Below, in pieces: positions 63,958-64,000 of a stretch of 64,000 nucleotides of DNA. The stretch lies in NCBI RefSeq assembly GCF_000827125.1, contig NZ_CP010311.1, positions 248,001-312,000 on the forward strand, written 5' to 3'. Position 1 is the stretch's first letter. The number at the start of each line of letters is the position of its first letter. A program made the translations under genes and the position numbers. The stretch comes from Geoalkalibacter subterraneus (GTDB lineage: Bacteria; Desulfobacterota; Desulfuromonadia; Desulfuromonadales; Geoalkalibacteraceae). Under the pieces are notes generated by a model. The model made no database searches. It was not told the origin of the DNA and worked only from the letters and a program-made list of their open reading frames with translations.

Positions 63958-64000
63958 GATGCCGGACACTGTTTCAACACCTGTCCGCGGTGGAGGTTTC

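Overview
The window looks like a chromosomal segment of an anaerobic, respiring deltaproteobacterium-type organism, most likely Desulfuromonadia (Geobacter/Desulfuromonas relatives). This rests on the gene set: a single-chain pyruvate:ferredoxin oxidoreductase, an octahaem HAO-like cytochrome c, the anaerobic (cbi-type) cobalamin pathway with CbiK, an MglB-MglA pair and Ktr potassium uptake. It is an inference from gene content; no rRNA is present. There is no CRISPR array, prophage or plasmid origin.

Layout. 1-860: mobile debris, with an IS1380 transposase running off the left edge and a probable IS21 scrap. 1211-5567: a large unrecognised protein followed by two tandem, signal-peptide-bearing SUMF1-fold proteins, an arrangement that resembles a toxin with immunity genes. 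5635-12147: KtrAB, TadA, tRNA-Ser(CGA), a secreted hypothetical, a ZIP transporter and an octahaem cytochrome. 12158-19548: a decayed TrkA-C fragment, a 59-residue Cys-rich protein, then a choline-to-betaine module (FadR-type regulator with a PdhR-like operator, betA, betB, a choline/betaine-binding protein and a porin). 19677-28000: RhlE, a diguanylate cyclase, a fliK-flhX pair, tRNA-Ser(GGA) with a duplicated 3' tail, SRP RNA, dnaX-ybaB and recR. 28230-37777: nifJ, mglB-mglA-lapA, two histidine kinases (one without an H-box), small accessory genes and tRNA-Asn. 38020-39890: lhgO, a small helix-turn-helix protein and an ISNCY-type remnant. 39958-58922: about 22 cobalamin genes. 59060-63872: an arylsulfotransferase fragment, an enoyl-CoA hydratase-like gene, upp, a broken exonuclease, catalase and a hotdog thioesterase.

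The cobalamin island is in four blocks. Forward cbiDEFGHJ does most ring modification. Reverse cbiP-cbiA-cbiC does amidation and methyl migration. Forward cbiL stands alone. A thirteen-gene reverse operon (cbiM-N-Q-O, cobT, cbiK, cobA, cobO, cobU, cobS, cobD, cbiB, cbiR) begins behind a cobalamin riboswitch with its own terminator. It supplies cobalt uptake, chelation, adenosylation and lower-ligand assembly. The last gene looks like CbiR, a cobamide-remodelling hydrolase, so the organism may both build and rebuild cobamides. CbiT is not in the window, and a short precorrin-2 dehydrogenase (Met8-like) fragment survives between cbiP and cbiA.

Several genes are visibly broken: the IS21 and ISNCY scraps, the TrkA-C fragment, the Met8 fragment, the arylsulfotransferase tail and the DnaQ-type exonuclease. 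All functions are assigned from sequence motifs read by eye; no database search was run.
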